Below are positions 36,013 through 48,059 of a DNA stretch of 64,000 nucleotides, in pieces. This DNA is from Anisodus tanguticus (Eukaryota; Streptophyta; Magnoliopsida; Solanales; Solanaceae): NCBI GenBank assembly GCA_034509755.1, contig CM067541.1, positions 8,296,001-8,360,000 on the forward strand. Direction: 5' to 3'. Below the pieces are notes generated by a model. It had not been told where the DNA came from, searched no databases, and saw nothing but the letters and a program-made list of their open reading frames with translations. Every line of letters begins with the position of its first letter. The stretch's first letter is position 1. Position numbers and translations under genes: made by a program.

Positions 36013-36570
36013 ATGGATAAAACGAACAGAAAATAACTGAAAGAAAGAAAAATGTGAATCTAATAAGGAGATTAATTCTGTCTTCGGATCCTATCTCATC
36101 AATTCAACACAAAACCAACAACTACATAGTATAATTTCATAAGTGAGGTCGGGAAAGATACTATGTACGCAAATCTTTTTTTTTTATATCCAGTTTCATG
36201 AAGATAATATCGATCCCTCAGAATTACTACCAATAATCGCGGGATGTACCTGAATGAACAGAATTTGAAAGCAGAGCAACTAATATCACGTAAAAGCTCC
36301 CACCAGAATTCAAACCCACGCTACAGGGTTTCAGCTGTTGAATTTTAAATTCAGCTCCTTGCCATCAGCTATGCCCGGGGACTACTATGTACGCAGATCT
36401 TGCTCTTAGATATAGAGACCGTTTCAAATAGATCCTCAGCTCAAGAAAAGCATTTCAGAGTAGTTTGGATCAACACAAAAAAACTTGTGGGTACAAAAAC
36501 ATGAAAAACATGAAGTAAGATAGCTAGATTAGTTCTCTCTCTATCTTGTGCTTGATGTATGTATCACGAG
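36013..36570. other. Non-coding interval downstream of MIR394
   Basis: On the minus strand this lies just 3' of the microRNA hairpin and may include the end of its primary transcript. No other feature is seen. Confidence 0.45.
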
Positions 36571-36759
36571 GGTTTTACAAAGAGAAGCCAACACAGCTCT
36601 GTTGGCAGTATGCTCACCTCCACGTTAAATTTGCTTTCCTTTTTTGTCTTGTCTTTTTTTTTTTTTTAACTTTCATAAAGTAAGAAAAAAACAAAGAAAA
36701 AGAAAGAGTCGAGGTGGACAGAATGCCAATGAACTCTGTAAGAAACCCTTTGTCAAACC
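36571..36759 (-). ncRNA. MIR394: MIR394 microRNA precursor
   Basis: Minus strand. The 5p arm (36729 down to 36710) reads TTGGCATTCTGTCCACCTCG, equal to conserved plant miR394 at 19 of 20 positions; the last base is G where the usual form has C. The 3p arm (36619 down to 36599) contains AGGTGAGCATACTGCCAA, matching the known miR394 star strand with one change (GAGC for GGGC). The two arms pair with the bulges normal for this family. The stem goes on below the duplex: GGTTTGACAAAG (36759-36748) pairs with CTTTGTAAAACC (36582-36571). The loop is about 90 nt, T-rich on one side and A-rich on the other, so it can pair further. miR394 is known to direct cleavage of the F-box mRNA LCR, acting in shoot meristem and leaf development and in stress. 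No protein gene lies near. Confidence 0.92.
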
Positions 36760-37026
36760 ACCATGAAACTTAATAATATCATCTTTTTTTTCTTCTTGTA
36801 GTAAGAAGAAAGAAACATATTTACACAACAAAGTGGGCTATGAGGGTATTGAAAGTAGGAGCAGTTGGCCACTATTTAAGACGGTGAGAATAAGATGGTT
36901 GTTTTCCTGGTACATATAGCTGTAAAATAATAAATAGGGGGTGTGATTTTCAGAGGGGAGAAAGGGAGAGATCATAATCAGATTGGATGTTTCATACTCC
37001 AAATGTATTCTTTCTTTGGAGAAGAG

Positions 37027-37036
37027 CATATTTATA
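37027..37036 (-). promoter_or_regulatory. TATA box of the MIR394 transcription unit
   Basis: The reverse strand reads TATAAATATG here. With a start of transcription about 30 bp further on (near 37000), the hairpin would begin roughly 240 nt into the primary transcript, a common layout for plant MIR genes. A short open frame downstream (37056-36838) has no recognisable content and could be either chance or a small upstream peptide. Confidence 0.6.
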
Positions 37037-37080
37037 AGCAGAGATAAGAGAAACAAAACCCTCGTTTCTGAGGAACAAAA

Positions 37081-38542
37081 AGAAAAAAATTCATGTCTTT
37101 TTCTTGTCTTTAATTCCTTAAAACCCTCGTTACTGCTGCAAGCCTCTTGAGGGTTGAGGCTGAGGAGAAAAGTGGTGCTAAAAAAGGGTTTACATTTCGG
37201 CTAACTGATAGGGAAACTTGTTGTTTCTGCTACCCTAAAATGACAAAATAACATTAATATATAAATTCTCTTATAACCTATACGTATATTAATTATATGT
37301 GATTATAAACTGATAACCGGTAGTCAAACACCATATTTGATATGCCGAATTTTTTACATAGCAATTAAAATACTACCAAACATGGTAGTTGTTCCCCTCC
37401 GAAATATTTGCCGTTTTATTGGCTGACGAAATCGGATGACAAATTGATTTCATAATTAAGCGATTTGGCCGGAAGCGTAACTCTAACTTTCAGCAATGGG
37501 TTCCCCAACTACTCCAGAAAGTGTTAGAATGGTGATTGAGTAAACTAGGTGATAAGAAGCATAAATACAGCTAGAGTGCAATAAAGGCGATAAAGATAGA
37601 ATGAAGATATGTTTTTTTTTATTAATTGTGTTGTTCCTATTATATACAAGTGATTTTACATTTATAGTACAAGAAAAATAAACGTGACCCCCTATGTTAG
37701 CCATCGAACTACCCACGAAATCCACTAGCAAACTATGAGGAGGTGGTGCCGAATTTTTCGCCTGGACCCCTAGCACGATCGACGGCACTCCCTTCAGGTT
37801 GTTGCTGATTGCTACCTTTTTTAGAAGGTCCTTTGACTTGATCTTCGAAGCGTCTGAGTATGTGTGGGTCTCAGCCGTTCCTCGAAATTATAACTCGATC
37901 AGACTACTATAATAGCCGAGGATAGGGACTAACAGATTCGACTATGATTTCGCTCGGTTACCGATTTAGAATCATTTTCCACATTCAACTTTCACTTGAT
38001 TCGGCTAAATAGTTTTGAGTGTTAACAATAGTACTAGTTATGATGATTTTAGTACATAAGTAATTCACTTTCTAATCAACAACCAAACGAGCCTAAGAAC
38101 TTAAGTTGACTATTTAAATTGCAATTTTTCCCGGTTTTCTTACCGAGTCATGTTCGGAATTTGCTATGGATCTCAACTAATTCGTTTTCGAGCCACATAA
38201 AATCTATTAAAAAAACACTCTATCATAACACAAACTGAAGAGTTCTAATTAAGGAGTAGTCATTTCAATTCATTTCAAACACAACTCTTAATAGTAATAA
38301 AGAAAACTCATAATTTGAGATTATTGGTAAAAATCCTTGTTTTCGCTGGCTCCATTCTTTTCATGCCTCATCTATACCTTTTTCTCTTGAGATTATTGGT
38401 AAAAATCCATCCTCATTCAGTATTTATGTTAAATTACTAGATGTATGCTAAGTGTTTGTACATAAAAATATTTAATTAATTACAATTAATTTTAAGCACA
38501 TATTGTCACCCTCATTAAATTATATTAACTATAATAAATTGA
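37081..38542. other. MIR394 upstream region and unclassified repeat-like DNA
   Basis: On the minus strand the first kilobase is the likely upstream control region of MIR394. The stretch 37480-37990 has a different base composition (GC-richer, for example CACGATCGACGGCACTCC) and looks like part of an old LTR, but I cannot name its ends. No gene is seen. Confidence 0.4.
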
Positions 38543-38779
38543 TACTTTCTCTGTCTCAATTTATGTGGCACGATTTTAAATTTTGAGACCAAATTTTTTA
38601 AATTTTGATCATAAATTCGGATATAAAAACTTTAAGTTTTTTGAAATAAAATTTGTATATTTAAAAATTATAATTTAAAACTTAAAATATTTAAAAGATA
38701 TATAAAATATCCAGTCAATAAATTTTTTTATCAACTCTCCAAATTCAAAAGTGTCACATCAATTAGAATGAAGCAAATA
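38543..38779. mobile_element. Stowaway-like MITE
   Basis: The left end TTTCTCTGTCTCAATTTATG with TGGCAC matches, inverted, the right end TGCTTCATTCTAATTGATGT with GACAC. TA dinucleotides lie at 38543-38544 and 38778-38779. About 233 bp, very AT-rich. Confidence 0.7.
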
Positions 38780-39080
38780 ATTTAGTATAAATTCTAGATA
38801 CGTGTGTACTTGGGTATCTATCACGTGTAGAATCCGCGACAAATCCAATCAATCAATATAAGGAACTAACTAAAGTGTGGTCTAATTTGATTCGGAGTAG
38901 TTGGGGTTTACTCTTTTAAAAACTAACAATGTTTGCTTTTATAAACTAACAATGTTTGCTTTTATTTCATGATTTGCCTGTGATCAAAGTGCCTACTTCA
39001 TTTGATAATGCAATTTCAATTATATATAATACTTATATATTACGTGGAGAATATTATTTGTTTTGATTTGTTACTTAAGC

Positions 39081-39084
<4 letters not shown>

Positions 39085-39140
<56 letters not shown>
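39085..39140. repeat. (AT)n microsatellite
   Basis: 56 bp of uninterrupted AT repeat. Open frames across it on both strands are by-products of the repeat. Confidence 0.97.
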
Positions 39141-39142
<2 letters not shown>

Positions 39143-40382
39143 ACAAATAAAATGCATGTAATTGCTATTATAAAGAAGCTTGAAAACTCAACAAACAAAT
39201 AACTAATGACCACTATATTTTTAGAAGTGCATGAAATTGTTATCACAAAGAATATCCAAAAGCTTGAAAATTTAATAAAAAATAACCAACAATTACTAAT
39301 TTCTTATAAGTGCATGACTTTGTTATCACAAAGAACATGCAGAAATTTGAAAATTTAACAAACGAAGGGAGTTTAAACATATTTAAAGACTGAAAATAAA
39401 TAACGTATGAATAACGTAACCAAATAGATTCATATAAACAATTTGTTGCGCGAAATCAAGAGCAAATCCTACCATATTCTATAGTAACTGAAAACAACGG
39501 CAATAGCAATTTAGGAGGTGAATACATTGCGGCTATTGAAAATTTAAATCTAATACTCCATAAAAAAATTAACAATGAAGACAAAAATTAAAAAATAAAT
39601 TGCAGCTATTCAAACATATGAAGTATGACAAAAAGTAATTAAACGTAACTAAAAAAATAAAGCACATTAACTAACTGATGTTATTGACGCAATTAACAAT
39701 GGCTTAAACGACCACAAGCTGCAACATCTTGAATTTGTTCCCAGCCAAACCTCCGCTATTCCCCAGTATTAACATTATGAGAAGAAAAATACAGCTCCAT
39801 GGTTCTCCTGTGGCTAGCTACGACAAATAAGTACAATAAATTAGAGTGAAAACAAAATATGATTGATACTTAACAAATCAATAAGACATGTCCAGAGAAA
39901 GAGAAAGCAAAGACAATAATAACTCGACGGAAGTAAAAATCAATCATGGGCAATATTCCATCAACTTCAACCGAAAGAGAAATAAGAACTAAAATAAGTA
40001 GCAAAAACTATAAGCATTCAACTATAAAGTCAGGGTAGAAAAAATAAGGAAAATCTTGAAACCAACGTGGATATATATATGTATAACAAAAACAGAACAT
40101 CAAGTGCAATTAAAATATCTATATTACTCCTTGAAGAAAAGAAGGATTTGAAAAACCGAAGTTGAATCCAAAACCTAAACAAAGAAAAACCATTCACGAC
40201 AGTAAAAAAATCTAGCTAAAAATAAAAATAATAGGAGTAATAAAGAATTCTAAACGACAATTTGGTTTAATTTGTCTGAATCATAGCCTCGTGAAAGGCT
40301 TGTTGTGCAAAAGTACTACCTACATAAAGAGAAATTAAGAGTATGGTAAGTTAGTAGTTGATAGACGTATAACTATACAAGG
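39141..40382. other. Non-coding interval
   Basis: AT-rich. A repeated phrase (AGTGCATGA ... TTGTTATCACAAAGAA, near 39226 and 39310) shows an old local duplication of about 85 bp. No gene is seen. Confidence 0.45.
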
Positions 40383-40650
40383 TATTCCCTCCGTATCAAA
40401 ATATTTGTTGCATTAAGTTTTTTTTAAGAATTAAACTATATCAACTTTAATTAACATTTTGAGCTATATTTTTTAATCATATTAATATGAGAAAAATTGC
40501 AACTTATAGTATTTTTCGTATAGTTTTCTTATATCTAAATTTAAATTTAATAATATTAAATTAATATTATATAATTTAACTTAAAAATTTAATCAAATTA
40601 ACTTTTAAAAGAAAATTTATGACAAGTATTCTGGGACGGATGGAGTAATA
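40383..40650. mobile_element. Stowaway-like MITE
   Basis: TA duplications at 40383-40384 and 40649-40650 enclose a 264-bp body. Its ends are inverted repeats: CCCTCCGTATCAAAATATTT with GTT on the left, and TCCATCCGTCCCAGAATACT with TGTC read inward from the right. Confidence 0.82.
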
Positions 40651-41049
40651 TATTAATTAAAGACTCCTAAATCTAAGATGGGAACTCTCTCCATGAAAAT
40701 TTCCTAATATAGCAAATAATAAAGACTCCTAAATTTAATATGAGTTCTTTCTGCACGAATTTTTCTATTTTTTCTTTTACAAAATTGTCTAAAATTTCTA
40801 TTTTGTCTTCTACAAAATTGTTATGTTACATAATTCAAATAAGGAAGAATTTAATACATAAAATTTAGTTGATTTTAAAGTCCTAAATATTTTCAAACAA
40901 CTACATTTTATGTCAATGCTTCCGTGATATGTTAATTAAGTTCATGCCCATTCGACTTCCATAAAAGCTTCATAGATTGAGTTCAATGGCTATGATTCAA
41001 GCGATATCAGTAGCTTAAAATAAAAAATAAGATTAATTACATATTTGTC

Positions 41050-41110
41050 CCCGATTTTTCTGTTCGGTTCGGTTCATCCCCAATACGAAAGAACCGAACC
41101 GAATCATTTA
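41050..41110. repeat. GGTTCGGTT inverted repeat
   Basis: GTTCGGTTCGGTTC at 41062-41075 is followed by its inverted copy GAACCGAACCGAA at 41090-41102, forming a short hairpin. Strings of this kind recur in plant DNA-transposon remnants, but no ends could be assigned. The interval to 41763 has no gene. Confidence 0.5.
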
Positions 41111-41763
41111 ACACAGGTAGGTTCAGTTTATTTAAAAAATCAGTTTTTTAAAAAACTGAACGGCCAATTCGATTCGATTTTATCGGTTCAACGGGTTTTA
41201 TGCCCACCCTATATATTTTTGTTTATGACTATCAGTGATATTATTATTAACGATAAAATGAGTCTTTTTGTGAAAGACAAAAGAAAAAATATGTCACTAA
41301 GACGGATAATGTTATTATAATCAATTTCTAGTTTATGAAGAAACTTCATCTCAGGTTGGGGGGAGGGAGTGAGATCCTCCTAAGTACGAAGTAGTATATT
41401 CGAGGCAATAAGAACAATAAATAGGTCATGGAATGGGAAGAAGCTTCAAAAATCAAATGATATAGTTTTGACCTCTTTAACAATAAAAATGGTTAAAAAG
41501 ATAGTTGGAGTTAGAGACAACATAGCAATTATACTTACACAACTAGAGCTCAGAGATTATAATACTGTGTGTTGTTAAAGTAAAAGCAATGGTCAAATGG
41601 ATTCAATAATGTTGTTCAGTGTTATCTCATGTCAAACTCATTTTCCAACACCATATTTTTCTGATTCGACAGTAAATACTTCTTCCCTACCCTTTTGTCG
41701 ATTGATAAGTCGCACTCATCATTCCCACCGTCCCCTAAAATTTCTACTCTACTCGCTCTATTA

Positions 41764-41988
41764 TACTGCTTCCTCCGTGATAATTTATAGTATACCATTT
41801 TACTTGATACTAAATTAAGAAATAAAGAAAATTTTATGAAATATGTAATTTAAAATAAGTTTTATATAAATGTGTGGCTATAAATCATTTCATAAAGTTA
41901 AATTATTTTTAAATATAAAAATGTGACATTTTTTTTAGACGCACAAAAAAAGAAATGATGCTACATAAATTGAGACAGAGGGATTTAT
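41764..41988. mobile_element. Stowaway-like MITE, decayed
   Basis: The left end CTGCTTCCTCCGTGATAATT with TATAG and the right end, read inward, ATCCCTCTGTCTCAATTTAT with GTAGC are imperfect inverted repeats. About 220 bp and AT-rich. Boundaries are good to a few bases only. Confidence 0.6.
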
Positions 41989-42892
41989 AGTATGATATGG
42001 TTTGAGTCTGGTTGAAATTTATGATTTTAAATATGATATAATAATTGATGATCAGTCAACTTTATTTTTTGTAATACAACGTCATTCAATTTTGCCCAAG
42101 TATTAAAGAAAGTCACCAGACCTTTTTTTGTAACAATAAAATTATGTCTTTTATTTCAAATTACCTGTGGTAATTCTCTATTAAGAACCCTTATAAAATA
42201 AGTCCTTAATTAAGAGGGTTTTTTTTAGCTAATTTATCATTCATTAATATTTGAGCAATCATAACATCACCACATAAGTAAAGTGTTTGTAATCTTCAAA
42301 AACAATAACTATTAAGGATTAAATGAAAAAAAGATAATTAATTTTATCTAAAACTTCAAAAACGATAATAATGTGAGACAACTATACTTAGAAATCACGA
42401 TAGATAATTTGAGACAAAGGGAGTATTAGATTTAATGACTTCACAATAAACCAATAATTTAATGACCTTAATGTAATAAGCAAAAAGTTGAGTGACCATC
42501 TATGGAATTAATCCCTTAAATATATCACAAAATTGTGTGCCTATAAGATTTTTGAAATTTATGTTTCAACATGTCTCAATATTTGTGTAACTATTTAAAA
42601 ATAAAAAATTCTATTTGAACAAATAAAAAAATAAAAAGTATTTTTAACTAGATTGTTTCTTTCACAATTCTTGTCCATATTGAGTAATAGTACCATCGGC
42701 TGCCATACTTTTGAGTTCACTGCAACCAAATCCAAAATACTGTAATTTCAACTTTGATATAACACTTGTTCGATATGCCCTTTGACGCCAGGTACACACC
42801 CATCCCCATTTGCCCTATCTATTTAGTGCAATTGAGAACCAAAATTCCCCATCCATCTCTATTCACTGAAGCCCTCCCAAGAAATAAGGTCC
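41989..42892. other. Non-coding interval
   Basis: AT-rich; a GGGAGTA-type MITE end at about 42410-42426 hints at another decayed Stowaway-like copy. No gene is seen. Confidence 0.4.
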
Positions 42893-43142
42893 AAATTTAT
42901 ACTTGAATTACCCGTAAGGGTAGTCAAGTTGGTATAGCAGAAGAGCGCGGAATCGCAAGGTCACGAGTTCGATCCCCTGCATAAACATTCTTGGTTGAGC
43001 TTGTCACACATGACTTGCCAAGTGTGGTTAATCGGCTGATGTGGCTTGCAGGCTATTGCGTCAGTCCGGGTTTACCCTGTGCGCACTCGAGAGAGTAGCG
43101 GCTGCGGGTTCCTTCGTCAACAAAAAATTTATACTTGAATTA
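42893..43142 (+). mobile_element. tRNA-derived SINE with 18-bp TSD
   Basis: The body (42911-43124, 214 bp) is flanked by exact copies of AAATTTATACTTGAATTA. The A box TAGTCAAGTTGG is at 42921-42932 and the B box GGTCACGAGTTCGATCCC at 42959-42976. The body is GC-rich against an AT-rich background and ends in CAACAAAA. Confidence 0.92.
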
Positions 43143-45891
43143 TGCGAAATGGTCTAACTTTGCGCTATATTAATAATTGAATGAGTAAATTTCATCCGGC
43201 TTAGTGTTCATATCCAAAAGTCGATATTCTTTTTTTATTATTATTAAAGATCATTTAACTTTATTTGCTCTGGCTCTTTGATCGGATTTGGTAAAAATCC
43301 TACCTGAAATGTGAGAAAATAACAAAAATGTCCTTTATGTTTGAGGGTGAGTTTAAAATGGTCCCTCGAATATATTTTTGAGTAGTTTTAGTCATCTATT
43401 TTATTTAAAATGAGCACATTTGGTTTCTATCAAATACTTAACAAACTCTAATTGTAGAATTTTACAGAAACCGTGAGTTCATAATAAATGTCTTTTCTCA
43501 CAATTTCTGTAAAATCGACTTTTGGGTAATGAAAGCAAAATTGAATGATCGCCCATGAAACTTATAATTGAATCAAATTTTCCCTTATTACAATTAGAAT
43601 TGATTCCTTAATTTTGAGACCAACCGATATTTCGCACCACTCATTTATTCTTGTACTATTCAAATTTGTTTTTCGTTATATTTTTGTTTCATTCATACAT
43701 TTATGATTAGCCCATCGTCTTGTATTTGCTTTACTCTTTAATTAGATCCAACATGCATTGAGTGGATTTTACGTGTCCAATTTCTTCAAGAAAATAAAAA
43801 TCAAATTTAGCCATCAATTTTTTACTATGATAAAAATTATCCTCAGGCAATAGGGGATCTAGGGACGCAAGGATATCTATTAGAGTCCCCGTCGAAAAAT
43901 TATATTATATATATAAAGTTAAAATTATTTTTAAAGATTTCATACATTTCGAATTTTGTTAAATTTCTTATATATATAAGGATATTCATATATTGAAATT
44001 TTCTTAAATTTTATGTGTTTATTTATTTATATTTCGAATTTTTATAGTGAAAATTCTAGCTTCGTTATTGTCCTCAAGTTGAAATTTCACTAGAGGTCAT
44101 AGGAAAAAAAATCTTTAGAAAGGACGAGATAATATTAGATTAAAAATTGAACAAAGAAGAAGTGTACTCAATTTCACTTATGAGTTATGACACACACAAA
44201 TTAGATCATTTATATACGTAAATTGCGAGTGAAAATCATGCAGTAAGTACGATAGTAATCAATTATGTGTTTCTGTTTTACCCCACGCTCTCCTTTAAAT
44301 TCTGTCTTTACGTTTATAATTAGTCATTATTACTCTCGGAGACTTCACTCGACCAGTTGGCATTGTCAGAGCCATGATTAAATCATTGGGACACTCATAA
44401 TATCACCCTCCTCCCTTTTAATTTATATATGAACATATTGGATTGAATATATTATTTAACAAAAATTAGATCTTATAATTTTAAATATATTACAATATTT
44501 ATCTAATTATAAAATTTATAAGATATATAATTTTAAATATAAAATAAAATGAATATTTAAATAAAAAATTAAATCAAATTATATAAATTTAAAAAGAGAT
44601 TATTTGTTTCTAAACGGACCAGAACAATAGGTCCATATAATTTGAACAGAAGAAGTATATGTTACTGCCAATGTGCTGAAGACATATATGATGGGATAGA
44701 TGAGATTCATCTATTCTTAATTAAAGATTTTGAGTTTGAACTTTGAACTATGTGAAAATAAAAAAATTTGGTATGGAGCCCATCTCCTCTAATGAGTTTT
44801 ATATATCGCGAATTTAAATTAGTTATCTAGTAAATTTTGAATATACGAAAAAATAAAATTCCTTTAAAAAGAATCATTGCGCTTTGGACCTTAGTATTGG
44901 AAGGAAATTTCCTCTCTGGGTATTTAGTTTAATAGTGGTTAAATATAAGGTTAGATGCATGTTTTTACAGGATTTGCAATGATCTTATGCTGTCATAAAA
45001 TGTCATGCTTACCATAATTGAAACACAAAAATGTTCAAAGTGCCAAAAAGGAGAGGAAAAAAAAGTTGGAAGCAAATTGATTGTCTCTTTTCAAATAGTT
45101 AATATTTTATTTGTAGTCATTTGGGTAGGTAATTAATTTGAAGACACAAACTTTACAGCTTTAAAATCTGGATTTGCTTCCTATAGTTTAATGGTTGTTG
45201 TCCGCTCTTCCACTTAATGTGATTATGGAAAGGCCTCAACAATCATCATCCACAGTCTTTGCATGTCCACTAATAATTATTTCAAGGAGTTTAAATTGAT
45301 AATTATTAAAAAGTTTAAGCTACATACATGTCGGTATAGTAATTAAAAAAAATAACCGGTTATAATAGGTAATATATTTTATTTTCAAGATTCAAATCCA
45401 CATTCAAATCTCACTTTTTAAGAATACTTACTTTTTTTTTGTTTTCTATTCGGTGTACGGTACTACATTGGAGATCTGTATTCGCACTGCCTAACGCCTA
45501 TTTGATTAATCTAATAGTGCAAATGAAAGTTATACTACGCTACTTCAAATATCGCATCAAAATAAATGGATGATTTGAACATATATGCTACTAAGATGAC
45601 TTTTGAAACCTGCATGGCATGTTACATTCGATTTCCCAAACTTAATTTTCATGATTGTGAGCTACGTATAGCATTGGTGCGACCAAAATAAATCAAAGTT
45701 CAACCCTAATGTTTACAATTTGACTTTTGACCCCATATTATGACTAGAAAGTAAAAGATCGGTTATATAAAAATTGATTTTTATTCTTTTTTATTGTTGT
45801 ACCTTTTTTTGAGAATGAACCTAGATAAAGTGAAGCTAAGCTATGCCAAGACGGGGGTAGATTATCACAGGACTAAAATAGACTACAAAAC
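43143..45891. other. Non-coding interval
   Basis: About 2.7 kb, AT-rich. Fragments such as 44410-44660, with TCCTCCCTTTTAATTTATAT at one end, look like old MITEs. No gene, tRNA or other RNA is seen. Confidence 0.45.
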
Positions 45892-46183
45892 AAGAAATAT
45901 GGGTGATATATGCCCCCAGGGGCACAGGCGAGTTGGTAAGTGGCAAGGTGATTAGGGTACAACCACTCCGACGTCGCGGGTTCGAATCCGTATGGTGACA
46001 GTCTTTGTTAAATTATTGCAAGGGATGTTGCTGGGTTCGTGTCCCGTTGGTCCTCTCCCTTGCAGGGCTGCCACTCGCGCATATCCCTCGATTTACATCC
46101 CACCTGGCCAAGGGGCCTCTGGTACAGATGGGGGTTTCGCCTTCGGAACTTTCCCCTTCACAAAGAAATATGGGTGATATATG
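45892..46183 (+). mobile_element. tRNA-derived SINE with 21-bp TSD
   Basis: The body (45913-46162, 250 bp) lies between exact 21-bp repeats that start AAGAAATATGGGTGATATAT. The A box CAGGCGAGTTGGTAAG is near 45925-45940 and the B box GCGGGTTCGAATCCG at 45976-45990. The tail is short and A-poor (CTTCACA). The sequence differs from the SINEs at 35611 and 42893. Confidence 0.92.
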
Positions 46184-46717
46184 TATATATAAATCTTTAA
46201 ATTAACAAGTGTACATCACGTGAGGAGAAGAAAAGGAAATTAATGACAGTTTGAGGTATTTGTTGTCTGATTAAAAAGAAGAAAAGAGAGAAGATGGGCT
46301 TTGAGTTTTCAAGAGATAAATGATGAGGCAGATGACAATTGCTTGCTATGATTGTAATGTGCCTGTGGGGGAAATGGAATCTCTCTTTGCCATGTGATAT
46401 ATCCTCCCTCTCGTCCGCTGTCTAATGATTAATTTTTAGCATATTGCATCTATGTGTACACAATATTATCAACTACACTTAGTTGGAATTTAGCTGGAAC
46501 TAGTTAGGTAGAAAAACAAATTCGGGTCGATAAAATAATAATCAATCAAGATAAAAGAATATCACAACAATAATTAATATTTTATTACAATTTCTATGAA
46601 TTTTCTAATTCTTTTTTTCAAAAATAAATTCAAGGGACTTTGAGCTTAATCTTGAATCTTGATAGATTTTAATTCAAAAACTTGTAGCTTGATCTTGAAT
46701 TATGGTCTTGATCTTCG

Positions 46718-46867
46718 GATGTTTAGAACACTTTTTTTTATTATTATTATTAAATAGGGGTAGGGGAAGGGGAAATGGAGATGAGATTACAATGTCACCA
46801 ACAAGGTGAAAGTTCAGGTAGCCAACCAACTGAGCTACTAGATCTCTACCAGATGCTTAGAACACTT
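46718..46867 (-). mobile_element. Short SINE, inverted relative of the 3770 copy
   Basis: On the minus strand the body (46851-46734) carries CTAGTAGCTCAGTTGGTTGG, a tRNA-like A box, then CCTGAACTTTCACCTTGTTG, and ends in an AATAATAATAATAAAAAAAA tail. This follows the same plan as 3782-3905. The B box has decayed (TTGTAATC for TTCGAATC, the CpG lost). The duplication GATGYTTAGAACACTT (46718-46733; 46852-46867) has one mismatch. Confidence 0.88.
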
Positions 46868-48059
46868 GAATACTTTCAACTCACGAGCTCTCTCTAGCTT
46901 TTTTTAAAAATGAATTTTGGTGTCTTTTCTTAAATATGAAAAAACTAAATTTATAGTTATAGGATGGAAGAGTTGTGTTGGGGACAAACTCCCTTCGACC
47001 AATCAGTGACATGACGATATTTGATTGGTTGAAAACATGCCTATCACTTGTACATGTAGCGCATTATCATTCGACTTTGATTTGACTAGGCATGCTATGT
47101 ACCTTTGACGTTTATTATGATCTTATTAGCTCTTTTATTGAATTTGGTGTGCCTCGTCGTTTGACACGTGGCATCAAACTAGGCCTCTAGGATAAAATAA
47201 CATTTCGGGCTTAATAAAATGGACTCATCATATGTAGCTTAAATAACTGGACTAGCCCAACATAATTGAACTTTTTAATAAATTCATATATTTATTAGAG
47301 TTATGTAATTAATCCAATTATATAAGTCAACAATATTTATTTGGATTAATAAATCTTGAATTTACAATATAATTCAAATTATTTGATGAATTTAAGTCCA
47401 ATAAAATTTAAATACTTACAATCAGTATAAATCTTCATTATTTATATTTTTACAAATAAATCGTCATAATTTAATTAGTATTTAACAATGTTAGTTTCTG
47501 TCGTACTAAGAATTCTATACATTTATTCTTGCATGACATTTGAATCTTTAAAAGAACCAATTTGCTCAAATTACAATTTTCCATGTAATTTACTTCAGCG
47601 GCAAGTGTGTCTTTAGAGGATTAAAATAAGGCTCAGCAAAGACCCCCCCTCCTCCCCCCCCCCAAAAAAGTATATATCTAATTAACCTAAATATTTAATT
47701 TTTCTGAAGTATCAAAGTCCATCTAGGAGTGGATTTATTAAAATATAGGTTACGGGAAGATGGATTTTTGTGGTAAAAAATTTCTCATATACACAATAAC
47801 GGAATAATGATATGGTGATGACATGTTACTTTATAGCGCAATTTTTTTGACTTTTCGATGATTTGTATTTTTTGAACAACTAACACATAACTTAGTGACT
47901 TTAATGTTACAAATTAATTAGATTCGTGACTTTAGTGTTACAAAAAATGTTTTCCGACTTTAATATTACAACGAGTAAGTAAAGAGACCATTGGTGAAAT
48001 TAACCTTTCTGAACAACCATCAAGCTAGTCATACGATGATTTAATTTTAAGTCGAATAT
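46868..48059. other. Non-coding interval
   Basis: AT-rich with a poly-C run at about 47643-47663. No gene is seen. Confidence 0.45.

Noticed and set aside
36838..37056. 72-codon minus-strand frame
   Set aside because: It falls in the expected leader of the MIR394 transcript and shows no domain. A microRNA-encoded peptide is possible but cannot be supported from sequence alone.
39002..39246. Frames of alternating Ile and Tyr on both strands
   Set aside because: They are read through the (AT)n microsatellite.
42921..42976. Possible tRNA gene (A and B boxes)
   Set aside because: There is no full cloverleaf. It has a tail and an 18-bp duplication, so it is a SINE head. The same holds for 3792-3848 and 45925-45990.
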